From assembly GCA_040403555.1 (NCBI GenBank), contig JBBAKN010000003.1, positions 124,001 to 188,000 on the forward strand: a stretch of 64,000 nt of DNA, in the 5' to 3' direction. The notes beneath the pieces were generated by a model. That model made no database searches. It was not told the origin of the DNA and saw only the letters and a list, made by a program, of their open reading frames with translations. The first letter of the stretch is position 1; each line of letters starts with the position of its first letter. The DNA is from JAIPAN01 sp040403555 (GTDB taxonomy: Bacteria; Bacteroidota; Bacteroidia; Sphingobacteriales; Sphingobacteriaceae). The translations under genes were made by a program, and so were the position numbers. Of the stretch, positions 52,540 to 60,633 are shown piece after piece.

Positions 52540-53132
52540 TGAATAAATTTTTAGTTCTAGTACTACTTTTGATTTCTAACTGCAGCACTAAAGAGACGGA
52601 AATTGCAGGTATAAAGCAGCCAAAAAAAATTCCCTTTATATATCAAGATGCTTCCAATCCGTCTTTTGAAATGCATCAAGATACGCTGTATTTTAACCAG
52701 AAAAAATTCTCGGGCATACAATATGCTCTATACAAACCAGACGATACTGCTTTCGTAATACCCTATTTAAATGGTTTAGAAGAAGGCATAACCAAAAAAT
52801 GGTACCCGAACAAACAACTGGCAGAAAAACGCTTGTATATTGCTGGGAAAAAGGAAGGTATACATACCGGTTGGTGGGAAAACGGAAAGAGGAAATTTGA
52901 ATTTTCCGTATCTAATGATGTCTATACCAATGACTTTAAAGAATGGACCAGCACTGGATTATTGGTAAAGCATTTTCATTATAAAAATGGCCAAGAAAAT
53001 GGCAGCCAAAAATTGTGGTACAACACCGGAAAAATACGTGCCAATTATGTCATATTAAATGGCAAACGCTATGGTTTATTGGGCACCAAAAATTGTAAAA
53101 ATGTATCGGATAGTATTTTTGTTGTTAAGTAG
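52539..53132 (+). CDS. MORN-like repeat lipoprotein (YwqK family)
   Basis: A 197-aa lipoprotein (Cys15 in LISNCSTK). Repeated MORN-like units follow: NGLEEGITKKWYPNKQLAEK, AGKKEGIHTGWWENGKRKFE, then a unit with TNDFKEWTSTGLL, NGQENGSQKLWYNTGKIR, and a terminal NGKRYGLLG. Such repeats are usually classed with 'YwqK antitoxin'-like proteins, but that label says little about function. It is coupled to the YHYH gene and its last 32 nt overlap the SCO gene. Confidence 0.78.
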   Translation: MNKFLVLVLLLISNCSTKETEIAGIKQPKKIPFIYQDASNPSFEMHQDTLYFNQKKFSGIQYALYKPDDTAFVIPYLNGLEEGITKKWYPNKQLAEKRLYIAGKKEGIHTGWWENGKRKFEFSVSNDVYTNDFKEWTSTGLLVKHFHYKNGQENGSQKLWYNTGKIRANYVILNGKRYGLLGTKNCKNVSDSIFVVK

Positions 53133-53751
53133 TTGCTTGCTTGTTAGCTGTACTCAAAAAAAGGCGCCAAGCATTGCCATGCCGTATTATAATGGGCCAG
53201 ATTTTACGCCCATTTTCATAAAAAATACCTCAGAAGTTGATAAGCTGATAACTCATAAAATAAGCAATTTTACTTTCTTAAATCAAGATAGTTTGCCCAT
53301 TAGCCAACAGGTAATTGAAGGAAAAATTCATGTAGCCAATTTTATATTTACCAGTTGTGGCAGTATTTGCCCGGTTATGACGAGTAATATGAAACTAGTA
53401 AGCGATCAGTTAAAAAACGATAGCGATTTGGTTTTTTTATCTTTCTCGGTTACTCCGTGGATTGACAAGCCCAGTGTGCTTAAGAAGTATATTCAGCGTA
53501 ACAACATTTCAGACACACGTTGGCAATTTCTTACCGGCACTAAAGGAGCTATTTACCAATTGGCCCGGGAATCTTATTTTGCTGAAGAAGATTTGGGATT
53601 TAGTAAGGATAGCACCGAATTTTTGCATACCGAACATTTTATTTTAGTAGATAAATGGAAACGCATTCGGGGTATTTACAACGGTACCTTGGGCTTGGAA
53701 ATGGAGCAGCTAGTAGCCGACATTAAGATCCTAAAACAAGAGCACCAATAG
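53101..53751 (+). CDS. SCO1/SenC family lipoprotein
   Basis: A 216-aa lipoprotein (lipobox LVSC, Cys17). The thioredoxin-like SCO domain shows VANFIFTSCGSICPVMTSNM with the CxxxC copper/redox pair, FLSFSVTPWIDKPSVLKKY, and the conserved C-terminal His region FLHTEHFILVDKWKRIRGIYNG. SCO proteins deliver copper to cytochrome oxidase CuA or act as thiol reductases. I choose ATG 53101, which gives the lipoprotein signal; it overlaps the MORN-like gene by 32 nt. Confidence 0.9.
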   Translation: MYRIVFLLLSSCLLVSCTQKKAPSIAMPYYNGPDFTPIFIKNTSEVDKLITHKISNFTFLNQDSLPISQQVIEGKIHVANFIFTSCGSICPVMTSNMKLVSDQLKNDSDLVFLSFSVTPWIDKPSVLKKYIQRNNISDTRWQFLTGTKGAIYQLARESYFAEEDLGFSKDSTEFLHTEHFILVDKWKRIRGIYNGTLGLEMEQLVADIKILKQEHQ

Positions 53752-53785
53752 GGCAGTTTCTAAATTCAATTATCTCTTTTCTAAA

Positions 53786-53810
53786 CCGGCGTTCTAGCTG
53801 GACTTTTTTT
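53786..53810 (+). terminator. Probable terminator after the SCO gene
   Basis: CCGGC and GCTGG form a 5-bp stem (one G-U) with a 6-nt loop, followed by seven T. Confidence 0.55.
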
Positions 53811-54003
53811 GGCAAATACTTTAGGCTATTCATTAGCGTTTAGACTGAATTCATAGTGTAAATTCAAAAAACCAGGAGTATTGGCGCTATTTAATGCTAA
53901 TGCTTTGAGGGTATAAACCATTTTAAAAGACAACAATGCGACCCATTCAGAAAGCTAAAATGAAAAAATACTCACTTGACGACATAAAAAAAAAGTTGAT
54001 GAA

Positions 54004-54468
54004 TTGGCAGAAATAATACGTGTACCAACTAACTTATTGCCAAGCTACGGGTATTCAAACGATGGTGCTCATCCGCATATTGAGGTAGATAATTTTGGAC
54101 GTTTACATTATGTAATCATAGAACGTGCAGAAGAACTTGAACGAAAAACAACTGACAAGTTGGACGATTTACTTTACTGGATTTTCTCAAGTGTAACGTT
54201 TTCTTTGGCTTGCGACTTTGAACTAAAAAATAGAATTGAAGACAAGGATTGTAGGCGGATACTGTTTGAAAAACAAGAAGAACTACTTGGACAACTTAAT
54301 GAGAATTGGCGACTAAAAGAAATTGCTGAACATCAAGAAATGTTAAAGAAACATCCTTTTGACGACTTAGCTGGATTAAGGGCAACATATTGTGGACAAT
54401 TGAGAAAACAAGGAGTAGCCGAAACAGAAATAAATAAATTGGCCTATACAAAATATCCACAGAACTAA
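54004..54468 (+). CDS. Imm63-like immunity protein, with apparent 5' frameshift
   Basis: A 154-codon frame opening at a TTG. It resembles the Immunity protein 63 family (DGAHPHIEVDNFGRLHYVII, AEELERKTTDKLDDLLYWIF, RRILFEKQEELLGQLNENW, HPFDDLAGLRATY). Such proteins neutralise polymorphic toxins, but no toxin gene is adjacent. The natural start appears to be ATG 53960 (MKKYSLDDIKKK), which is out of frame. One added A in the A9 tract at 53986-53994 would join it to VDELAEIIRVP. So the gene is either frameshifted, expressed by slippage, or translated from the TTG. Base composition is slightly richer in Asp/Lys codons than its neighbours, fitting accessory origin. Confidence 0.7.
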   Translation: MAEIIRVPTNLLPSYGYSNDGAHPHIEVDNFGRLHYVIIERAEELERKTTDKLDDLLYWIFSSVTFSLACDFELKNRIEDKDCRRILFEKQEELLGQLNENWRLKEIAEHQEMLKKHPFDDLAGLRATYCGQLRKQGVAETEINKLAYTKYPQN

Positions 54469-54588
54469 ATCACCCCATAACATTCTTTTGGGGGAAACCG
54501 GATTCAGTGCTAAATTGAAGGTTTAAGTTGGTAAATAATTTAATGCATCAAAATTGTCACTTTCGCCAATCCGCTACACAATAAGCCC

Positions 54589-56001
54589 CTACTCCCCCGT
54601 AAACTGCTTGGCAAAATTCACCAAAAACAATTCGGTGGTACTGCGGGTAATGGCGGTATAGAGCCAGCGTAAAAACTCGGTATTTATAAGTTCTTCGGTG
54701 AGGTAGCCTTGGTCTATAAACACGGCATCCCACTGCCCACCTTGGGCTTTATGGCAGGTTACCGCATAGGCAAATTTAATTTGCAGCGCATTAAAATAGG
54801 GGTCTTCTTTAATTGCTTTTAGGCGCTGGGCTTTGCTGGTAATGTGCGCATAATCTGCAGAAATGGCTTCGTAAAGGCGTTTATTTTCGGTGTAGGAAAG
54901 ATTGGGTGTTTCGGCATAAAGCGTATCCAATAGCACTTTGCAGGTTAGGGGTTCTTCATCCGAATAGTCTAAAAACTCCAACACCACATCCGCAAAGCGA
55001 AAGCCAAATTGCTCGGAAATGGATTTCACTTTCCGAATCTTGGCAATATCGCCATTGGCAATAAAATTGCCTTTTTTCTCTTCGTCGGCCAACCAAAAAT
55101 AGTTGTTGCGCACCACCATGATGTAATCGCCACCGCTGAGTTCTTCTTCTCTGTACAAAATACGGTTGCGAATGTTTTGGTTGTAATTGTTGGCGCCCTT
55201 ATTGGACCGGCAAATCACCAAGGTGTTTTCTATGCCAAACTTATCGTAAGCATATGAGAGGCCTTCAATGAGGCGTTCGCCGGTCATGTGAAATAAATCG
55301 GAATAGTCTTTGGCAGAAAGCACAGGCACTTGGGCCTTATCTTGCCTGATGTATTCGCGTAATTGGGTGGCATGGTACAAAATACCCGAGCTTTTTTCTT
55401 GGCGTACCACATCAGTGAGTTCGGTTTGATATACCGATAAGTCGTACTTATCTTTTAAATAGTTAGCTTCTAGCGCAGGGCTTTCGGTAGAGCCCACGGG
55501 CGGCAGCTGAGCGGTATCGCCCACCAAAATGAGTTTACACGGGTGAGTATCGTACACAAAACGGATTAAATCTTCAAGCAAACCAGAGCGGCTGTAATCG
55601 GTAGAATCATCGGAAATCGTGGAAGCCTCATCGACCACAAAAATGGTATTGGCCATGGTATTTTGTCCTAGGCTAAATTGCATATCGGGGCTTATAGCCG
55701 ATTTTTTACGGTAAATACGCCTGTGAATGGTGCTGGCTTTTTTAGAAGAATAGCTACTCATTACCTTGGCGGCCCTGCCTGTAGGTGCCAACAACACCGA
55801 TTTAAAATTAAATTTGGGCAACACGTTCACAAGAGCACTAATGAGCGTGGTTTTTCCGGTACCGGCATAGCCTTTTAACACAAAACAGGCTTTTTCTTCG
55901 GGTGCATGAATAAATCGCTCCAACAATACAAAGGCTTCTTCCTGCTGTGTGGTAGGAATATTGCCCAATTCTTGGCGCATTAGGGTGAGAAAGCTACTCA
56001 T
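54589..56001 (-). CDS. RecD/Dda-like superfamily 1 DNA helicase
   Basis: A 470-aa AAA-type ATPase. Walker A is LKGYAGTGKTTLISAL (~42-57), motif Ia VLLAPTGRAAKVM, Walker B TIFVVDEASTIS, motif III ILVGDTAQLPPVGS, and C-terminal VTCHKAQGGQWDAVFIDQG plus YTAITRSTTELFLV (motifs V-VI, UvrD-C type). It is shorter than RecD and lacks RecBC neighbours, like stand-alone RecD2/Dda-type 5'-3' helicases. Role in repair or replication is inferred. It is monocistronic, and divergent from the DUF3822 gene. Confidence 0.88.
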   Translation of the reverse strand: MSSFLTLMRQELGNIPTTQQEEAFVLLERFIHAPEEKACFVLKGYAGTGKTTLISALVNVLPKFNFKSVLLAPTGRAAKVMSSYSSKKASTIHRRIYRKKSAISPDMQFSLGQNTMANTIFVVDEASTISDDSTDYSRSGLLEDLIRFVYDTHPCKLILVGDTAQLPPVGSTESPALEANYLKDKYDLSVYQTELTDVVRQEKSSGILYHATQLREYIRQDKAQVPVLSAKDYSDLFHMTGERLIEGLSYAYDKFGIENTLVICRSNKGANNYNQNIRNRILYREEELSGGDYIMVVRNNYFWLADEEKKGNFIANGDIAKIRKVKSISEQFGFRFADVVLEFLDYSDEEPLTCKVLLDTLYAETPNLSYTENKRLYEAISADYAHITSKAQRLKAIKEDPYFNALQIKFAYAVTCHKAQGGQWDAVFIDQGYLTEELINTEFLRWLYTAITRSTTELFLVNFAKQFTGE

Positions 56002-56023
56002 GTGTCAAAAATGCGCAATTGCT

Positions 56024-56057
56024 TTGATGTTACCATGCTAAAAAAAATTTACATTTG
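56024..56057 (+). promoter_or_regulatory. Promoter of DUF3822-rsmD-coaD
   Basis: TTG at 56024-56026 and a perfect TACATTTG at 56050-56057, 23 nt apart. The ATG follows at 56064. Confidence 0.6.
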
Positions 56058-56063
56058 TTGCAG

Positions 56064-56873
56064 ATGATGCAAACCACCAGAATTCAAGATCCTTCTTTTC
56101 AAACGCAACACTCGGGTAAATGCGATTTGTTGCTAGAGCTTTTGCCCACTGCCTGCCACTATGCGGTATTGGATATTGGCCAAGATCAATTAAAAATTGT
56201 AGGCGAAGCAGCCGATTTTGCTGCCTTTGCCAAAGAAGATGTGCTGGCTAGTTTTTATTACCGCAAAATAAAGGTGGCCGTGCATACCAGCAAATTCACC
56301 TACATTCCCGAAGACTTATTTGAAACGGCTCATATGGCTTCTTATGGAAAGTTTATTCAAGCCAACGAAGATGAAGATGTGCTTACACAAGTAATTAAGG
56401 CGGCCAAATGCGTGGTGGTTTTTGCGGTAGAAAAAACCGTGTTGACTGCTGTACATCAAGGCGTACATCAACCCCATTTTTACCATGTTTCTAGTCCGCT
56501 TATTGAGGCGGCTTGCAAATTCAATAAAAAAGAAGAAGGCGCATCTATTGCCCTAAATTTCAACGCCGATAGTTTTGATGCTACTTTTTTAAAGGAAGAT
56601 AAATTTCAATTTCACAACAGTTTTCCGGCACGTACGCCCGATGAGTTTAACTACTTTTTATTACAGTTGTTAGACACCTTAAAGCTAGATATGGAGCAAA
56701 CGGAATGGATTTTATCTGGAGTGGAGCAAAACGCTTGGCTAGAACGCTTGAACAAATACAGCAACACGCAGAAAAAAGCCGATAAAACAGCTTTTATTCG
56801 AGTTTCAGAGACTTTTTCTAGCCTGGCACCCGAGCAGTATTACTTGCTTACAGCCTTAAGCCTATGCGAATAA
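56064..56873 (+). CDS. DUF3822 family protein
   Basis: A 269-aa protein of a family largely confined to Bacteroidota, with an actin-like/ASKHA-type look (YAVLDIGQDQLKIVG near the start, LLQLLDTLKLDMEQTEWILSG near 210). Function unknown. In Bacteroidota it is regularly next to rsmD and coaD, as here; it overlaps rsmD by 10 nt. I start it at the ATG at 56064 (or 56067) because the upstream TTG lies within the -7 box region. Confidence 0.85.
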   Translation: MMQTTRIQDPSFQTQHSGKCDLLLELLPTACHYAVLDIGQDQLKIVGEAADFAAFAKEDVLASFYYRKIKVAVHTSKFTYIPEDLFETAHMASYGKFIQANEDEDVLTQVIKAAKCVVVFAVEKTVLTAVHQGVHQPHFYHVSSPLIEAACKFNKKEEGASIALNFNADSFDATFLKEDKFQFHNSFPARTPDEFNYFLLQLLDTLKLDMEQTEWILSGVEQNAWLERLNKYSNTQKKADKTAFIRVSETFSSLAPEQYYLLTALSLCE

Positions 56874-57418
56874 TTGGTGGCAAACTAAAGGGTTTGCGCC
56901 TGCAAGCTCCTCCGAATTTACCGGTACGCCCCACTACCGATATGGCCAAAGAGGCCTTATTTAATATTTTATACAACCAATTCGATTTTGATGCCATTCG
57001 GGTACTCGACTTATTTTCGGGCACTGGAAATATCAGTTTAGAATTTGCTTCGCGGATGGTACCCGAAGTAGTTTCGGTAGATCGCGACCGAAATTGTGTT
57101 CACTTTTTAAAAACTACTGCACAAAAGCATCAGTTGGAGCAAATTAAAACCTACCAAGCCGATGTGTTTAAGTTTTTAGCATTAGAAACCGAACCCTTCG
57201 ACCTCATTTTTGCCGATCCACCTTATGATTTACCTCAAATAAACAACATTGCCGAAAAAGTATTCGAGCGTAACTTGGTAAAATCGGGTGGCTACTTAAT
57301 TGTAGAACATCCGAGTATGAAAAAGCTCAGTCATCCGTTTTTTATAGAACAACGGGTATACGGTTCATCTTCCTTCAGTTTTTTTTCGCCGCCATCCGTT
57401 TTAGAATCTGATAAATAA
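56864..57418 (+). CDS. rsmD: 16S rRNA (guanine(966)-N(2))-methyltransferase
   Basis: A 184-aa SAM-dependent methyltransferase. It begins MRIIGGKLKGLRLQAPP with RPTTDMAKEALFNIL, the SAM motif VLDLFSGTGNISLEFASR (~47-64), and the catalytic motif IFADPPYDLPQ (NPPY-type, here DPPY as usual for RsmD). It modifies G966 in the 30S subunit. It is coupled to the DUF3822 gene and 16 nt ahead of coaD. Confidence 0.95.
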   Translation: MRIIGGKLKGLRLQAPPNLPVRPTTDMAKEALFNILYNQFDFDAIRVLDLFSGTGNISLEFASRMVPEVVSVDRDRNCVHFLKTTAQKHQLEQIKTYQADVFKFLALETEPFDLIFADPPYDLPQINNIAEKVFERNLVKSGGYLIVEHPSMKKLSHPFFIEQRVYGSSSFSFFSPPSVLESDK

Positions 57419-57434
57419 ACCTCAATTTAGTAGT

Positions 57435-57896
57435 ATGAAAATAGCACTTTTTCCAGGCTCTTTTGACCCGGTAACCAAAGCACACGTTGATATCCTCAAG
57501 CGTTCTATTTCGTTATTCGATAAGGTGATAATTGGTATCGGTATTAATAGCACCAAACAGGCCTTATTGTCCATTGAGGCTCGTAAAAAAATGCTAGAAG
57601 CGGTTTTTGCCGACGAACCCAAGGTGGAAATTCAAACCTATAGTGGCTTAACCGTCGATTTTTGCAAGGAAATAGGTGCCAATTATATGATTCGAGGCAT
57701 TCGTACCGTATCTGATTTTGAATATGAAAAAGCCATTGCCCAAATGAACCATGCCTTGGTACCAGAAATTGAAAGCATTTTTATTGTGAGCAAGCCGGGC
57801 TATTCATCCATCAGCTCTACCATTGTGCGTGATATTTTACGCAACAAAGGCGATATCAGCCAATTTGTACCCAAAGAAGTATTGGAGTTTATTTAA
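57435..57896 (+). CDS. coaD: Phosphopantetheine adenylyltransferase
   Basis: A 153-aa nucleotidyltransferase making dephospho-CoA from 4'-phosphopantetheine and ATP. Motifs: ALFPGSFDPVTKAHVDIL (TxGH-type, here PVTKAH), GLTVDFCKEIGANYMIRGIR, and the C-terminal SKPGYSSISSTIVRDIL with ISSTxVR. Length is typical. Its last 8 nt overlap the convergent Nudix gene. Confidence 0.96.
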   Translation: MKIALFPGSFDPVTKAHVDILKRSISLFDKVIIGIGINSTKQALLSIEARKKMLEAVFADEPKVEIQTYSGLTVDFCKEIGANYMIRGIRTVSDFEYEKAIAQMNHALVPEIESIFIVSKPGYSSISSTIVRDILRNKGDISQFVPKEVLEFI

Positions 57897-58491
57897 ACTG
57901 CTCGTTTACCAAGTCTAAAATAAGCGGATAGCTATTCGCTTTTACTTCGTCTAATTGGTTTTTCAAGAGCCAACAAGCATCTGTAATATCTTCTTCCGCC
58001 TGCGGAATTAAGTCGGGCTTTCCGCTAACGGCCATGGCATACCAATAGGTTTTTTTAAATACTACCTTTTTTTTCAAACTATACAGGTGATAGGTTTCGG
58101 CAAGTAATTCATTTACCTCCCTTACCACTACCCCACATTCCTCCTCTACTTCTCTTTTTGCAGCCTCAATGGGCAGCTCACCAGCATCTATTTTGCCCTT
58201 TGGTAAATCCCATTTATCTCTTCGATAAATAAACAAACAAGCGCCTTCATCGTTGTATACTAAGCCACCGGCGGCTTCAATATATTTAAATTGCTGCCTA
58301 GCTTGTTTTAAGAAAATTGCGGGATTAGCTACCACCAACACATAGCTCTGCGGAAGGCTTCCCGAGCATTTTTCTTGAAAAAAATCGACTAAGCTAAAGC
58401 CCTTTTCTTCAAGTACTTGATGATTCAGTAATCCTTCAGGCAGCCCTTGGGTAACAATCAGTCTTACTTCGTTCAGATAAATTCTATACAT
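57889..58491 (-). CDS. Nudix hydrolase
   Basis: A 200-aa protein. The Nudix box is GKIDAGELPIEAAKREVEEE followed by CGV, with all catalytic Glu residues (GX5EX7REUXEEXGU). It is preceded by AAGGLVYNDEGACLFIYRRDKWDLPKG. The N-terminal ~60 residues (MYRIYLNEVRLIVTQ) are a family-specific extension. Nudix enzymes cleave nucleoside diphosphates linked to another group; substrate unknown. I choose the ATG at 58491; a longer reading would run antisense through pyrE. Only 7 nt separate it from the divergent pyrE start. Confidence 0.88.
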   Translation of the reverse strand: MYRIYLNEVRLIVTQGLPEGLLNHQVLEEKGFSLVDFFQEKCSGSLPQSYVLVVANPAIFLKQARQQFKYIEAAGGLVYNDEGACLFIYRRDKWDLPKGKIDAGELPIEAAKREVEEECGVVVREVNELLAETYHLYSLKKKVVFKKTYWYAMAVSGKPDLIPQAEEDITDACWLLKNQLDEVKANSYPLILDLVNEQFK

Positions 58492-58494
58492 TTG
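58487..58494 (+). promoter_or_regulatory. -7 box of pyrE, overlapping the Nudix start codon
   Basis: A perfect TACATTTG whose CAT is the reverse complement of the Nudix ATG (58491-58489). pyrE begins 4 nt downstream of the box, so its leader is minimal. Confidence 0.55.
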
Positions 58495-58498
58495 TACT

Positions 58499-59140
58499 AT
58501 GGTAAACCAGTTAGAAATAGAGCAGAAAATTGCAGAATCCCTTTTACAAATAAAAGCAATAAAATTACAACCAAGCAATCCGTTTACCTGGGCCTCTGGT
58601 TGGAAATCTCCCATTTACTGCGATAACCGTATTACCTTATCACATCCGGGCATCAGAACCTACATCCGTCAGAAATTAACAGTTCTCATTCAAGATCAAT
58701 TTGGCACAGTAGATTGTATTGCCGGTGTAGCCACTGCCGGAATTCCACAAGGCGTTTTAGTTGCACAAGAATTAGGCTTGCCCTTTATTTATGTACGAGC
58801 TAAAGCAAAAGAGCACGGTACCGGTAGCTTAATTGAAGGAGAAGTAGTAAAAGGGCAACGGGTAGTGGTTATTGAAGATTTAATTTCTACCGGAAAGAGC
58901 AGCTTACAAGCCGTGCATGCTTTACGAGATGCCGGCTGCGTAGTGGCTGGGCTTGCCGCCATTTTTACCTATGGTTTTGAAAAAGCCGATGAAAGCTTTA
59001 AAGAAACCAAATGCCCTTACTTTACCTTATCCAATTACTCGGCACTTATTAGCTATGCCGCCGAACACCAAATGATAAAGCCCGAAGACCTAAAACTATT
59101 GGAAGATTGGCGCATGAACCCCGAAACCTGGGGAAAATAA
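58499..59140 (+). CDS. pyrE: Orotate phosphoribosyltransferase
   Basis: A 213-aa enzyme adding PRPP to orotate in pyrimidine synthesis. Features: FTWASGWKSPIYCDNRITLSHP, GVATAGIPQGVLVAQ, YVRAKAKEHGTGSLIEG (catalytic lysines and flexible loop), and the PRPP-binding VVVIEDLISTGKSS. Length is typical. It is followed by a SRPBCC-domain gene 10 nt downstream. Confidence 0.96.
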   Translation: MVNQLEIEQKIAESLLQIKAIKLQPSNPFTWASGWKSPIYCDNRITLSHPGIRTYIRQKLTVLIQDQFGTVDCIAGVATAGIPQGVLVAQELGLPFIYVRAKAKEHGTGSLIEGEVVKGQRVVVIEDLISTGKSSLQAVHALRDAGCVVAGLAAIFTYGFEKADESFKETKCPYFTLSNYSALISYAAEHQMIKPEDLKLLEDWRMNPETWGK

Positions 59141-59150
59141 ATTAATAAGC

Positions 59151-59552
59151 ATGAATACGAGTATTAGCAGCATTGTTTCACTAAACAAACCCATTGCTGA
59201 AGTGTACACTTTTTTGGCCGATTTAAACAATCACCAACAATTAATGCCCGAGAATATTTACAACTGGTCTTCCACTTCCGATGAAGCTGCATTTACCATT
59301 CAAAACATGGCCAAATTGGCGATAAAAGTGAGCAGCCGCATTCCGAATCAAGAAATTGTGGCTATTCCATCGGCCGAAGCTCCCTTTGATTTGGAGTTGA
59401 AATGGGGACTAAAAGATTTGGGAAACGGCACTACTGAAGCTACCCACACCATTTCGGCAGAATTAAATATGATGTTGAAAATGTTGGCCAGCGGCCCGTT
59501 ACAACAACTAGCCGATCATCAAACAGCCAAGCTAAAAGAACTATTTTCTTAG
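59151..59552 (+). CDS. SRPBCC-fold (polyketide cyclase/START-like) protein
   Basis: A 133-aa protein with the START/SRPBCC pattern: N-terminal SIVSLNKPIAEVYTFLADLNNHQQLMPE, central beta strands, WGLKDLGNGTTEATHTISAEL, and a long C-terminal helix (LQQLADHQTAKLKELF). The fold binds hydrophobic ligands. Function unknown. It sits just downstream of pyrE and is probably cotranscribed. Confidence 0.8.
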   Translation: MNTSISSIVSLNKPIAEVYTFLADLNNHQQLMPENIYNWSSTSDEAAFTIQNMAKLAIKVSSRIPNQEIVAIPSAEAPFDLELKWGLKDLGNGTTEATHTISAELNMMLKMLASGPLQQLADHQTAKLKELFS

Positions 59553-59714
59553 GTCCAAGTTCGTTAAAAAGAGTCATTCAGAAACAAATTATCAAAAAAC
59601 ATTTTAGCAGTTAAGGTTGATAAAGAAAGTAGCATAAAATTGGATCTTAAAAACAATCAATTTGTGTTTACCAACGTTAAATAATTTATATTGAAGCGAA
59701 TTAACCGACAAAAA

Positions 59715-60629
59715 ATGAAAAAATCAACTACCTATTGCTTAGCCCTACTGTTGGCTAGCCTGGGCATGGCTTGTCAACAAAAAAATAAAACTACCATCAA
59801 AACTTCCGATGCTTATTTGGTGAAAGATTTTGAACAAGACCCCGATTTTCCGGCAGGCATGGAAGAACTGCAAATGCCTTCTGGTGGTGTAAAAATTTAT
59901 GGGTTAGAATATTTAGCCAACGGTCCGGGGCCCCACCCCACCTTGGTGTTTTTACATGGCAACCCCGGCAACGAGCGTAATTTAGATATTGCCCAAAACC
60001 TACGTAAAACTGGTGGTTACAACGTGGTATATTTCGATTTTAGAGGTAGCTGGGGTAGCAAAGGCAATTTTACTTTTGAGAATAATATTGCCGATACTAA
60101 AGCAGTAATTGACTACTTAACCGCCGAAGAAAATGCGGAACGACTACGCATAGATACCTCAAAAATTGCTCTTTTTGGACACAATACAGGTGGCGCCATC
60201 GCCCTTATTGCCGGTATGAATGATTCGCGAATAAAAGGAATTGCAACCTTGTCACTTTTCAATCCTTATCGAATCATCAATAACCCCTCGGGCACCGCTA
60301 ACCTAAGCAGTATGAAAGAATACCTTTCTACCTTGGGCATGCTGAACATCAATCCCGACTATTTTTTGAAAGAAATGCTAGCCAATGTAGAGCGCTATAA
60401 TCTAGAAAAAATAATAAAAAGTAGCACCAAACCCATTCTAGTAGTCGATGAACACGAATCGAACAACTACCTCATTCCCTTAGAAAAAGGTAAAAAATTA
60501 GAATATGAAATTTGGGATACAGATATTACCTTTAGCAACAAGCGAACCGCCCTTACCCGAAGATTAAAAGACTGGCTCGATACCAGAATTACAGACCCAA
60601 CACCCATTGAACCTAAAAAGAGAAAATAA
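59715..60629 (+). CDS. Lipoprotein alpha/beta-hydrolase-fold protein with degenerate catalytic triad
   Basis: A 304-aa lipoprotein (Cys20 in LGMACQQ). The fold is clear: LVFLHGNPGNERNLDIA (oxyanion loop), VVYFDFRGSWGSKGNF, the elbow IALFGHNTGGAIALIAG and a C-terminal WDTDITFSNKRTALTRRLKDWL. In active relatives the elbow is GHSxGG and the last motif carries a His (HxFSdKR-type). Here the nucleophile is Asn157 (codon 60183-60185) and the His position is Ile271. It is therefore likely not a hydrolase but a binding or structural protein. Start chosen at ATG 59715, which gives the lipoprotein signal. It is 4 nt from the deacetylase gene. Confidence 0.82.
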   Translation: MKKSTTYCLALLLASLGMACQQKNKTTIKTSDAYLVKDFEQDPDFPAGMEELQMPSGGVKIYGLEYLANGPGPHPTLVFLHGNPGNERNLDIAQNLRKTGGYNVVYFDFRGSWGSKGNFTFENNIADTKAVIDYLTAEENAERLRIDTSKIALFGHNTGGAIALIAGMNDSRIKGIATLSLFNPYRIINNPSGTANLSSMKEYLSTLGMLNINPDYFLKEMLANVERYNLEKIIKSSTKPILVVDEHESNNYLIPLEKGKKLEYEIWDTDITFSNKRTALTRRLKDWLDTRITDPTPIEPKKRK

Positions 60630-60633
60630 AAGC

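Noticed and set aside
52539..53132. MORN-like protein as the antitoxin of a toxin-antitoxin pair
   Set aside because: It has a lipoprotein signal, and neither neighbour looks like a toxin; the family label is misleading here.
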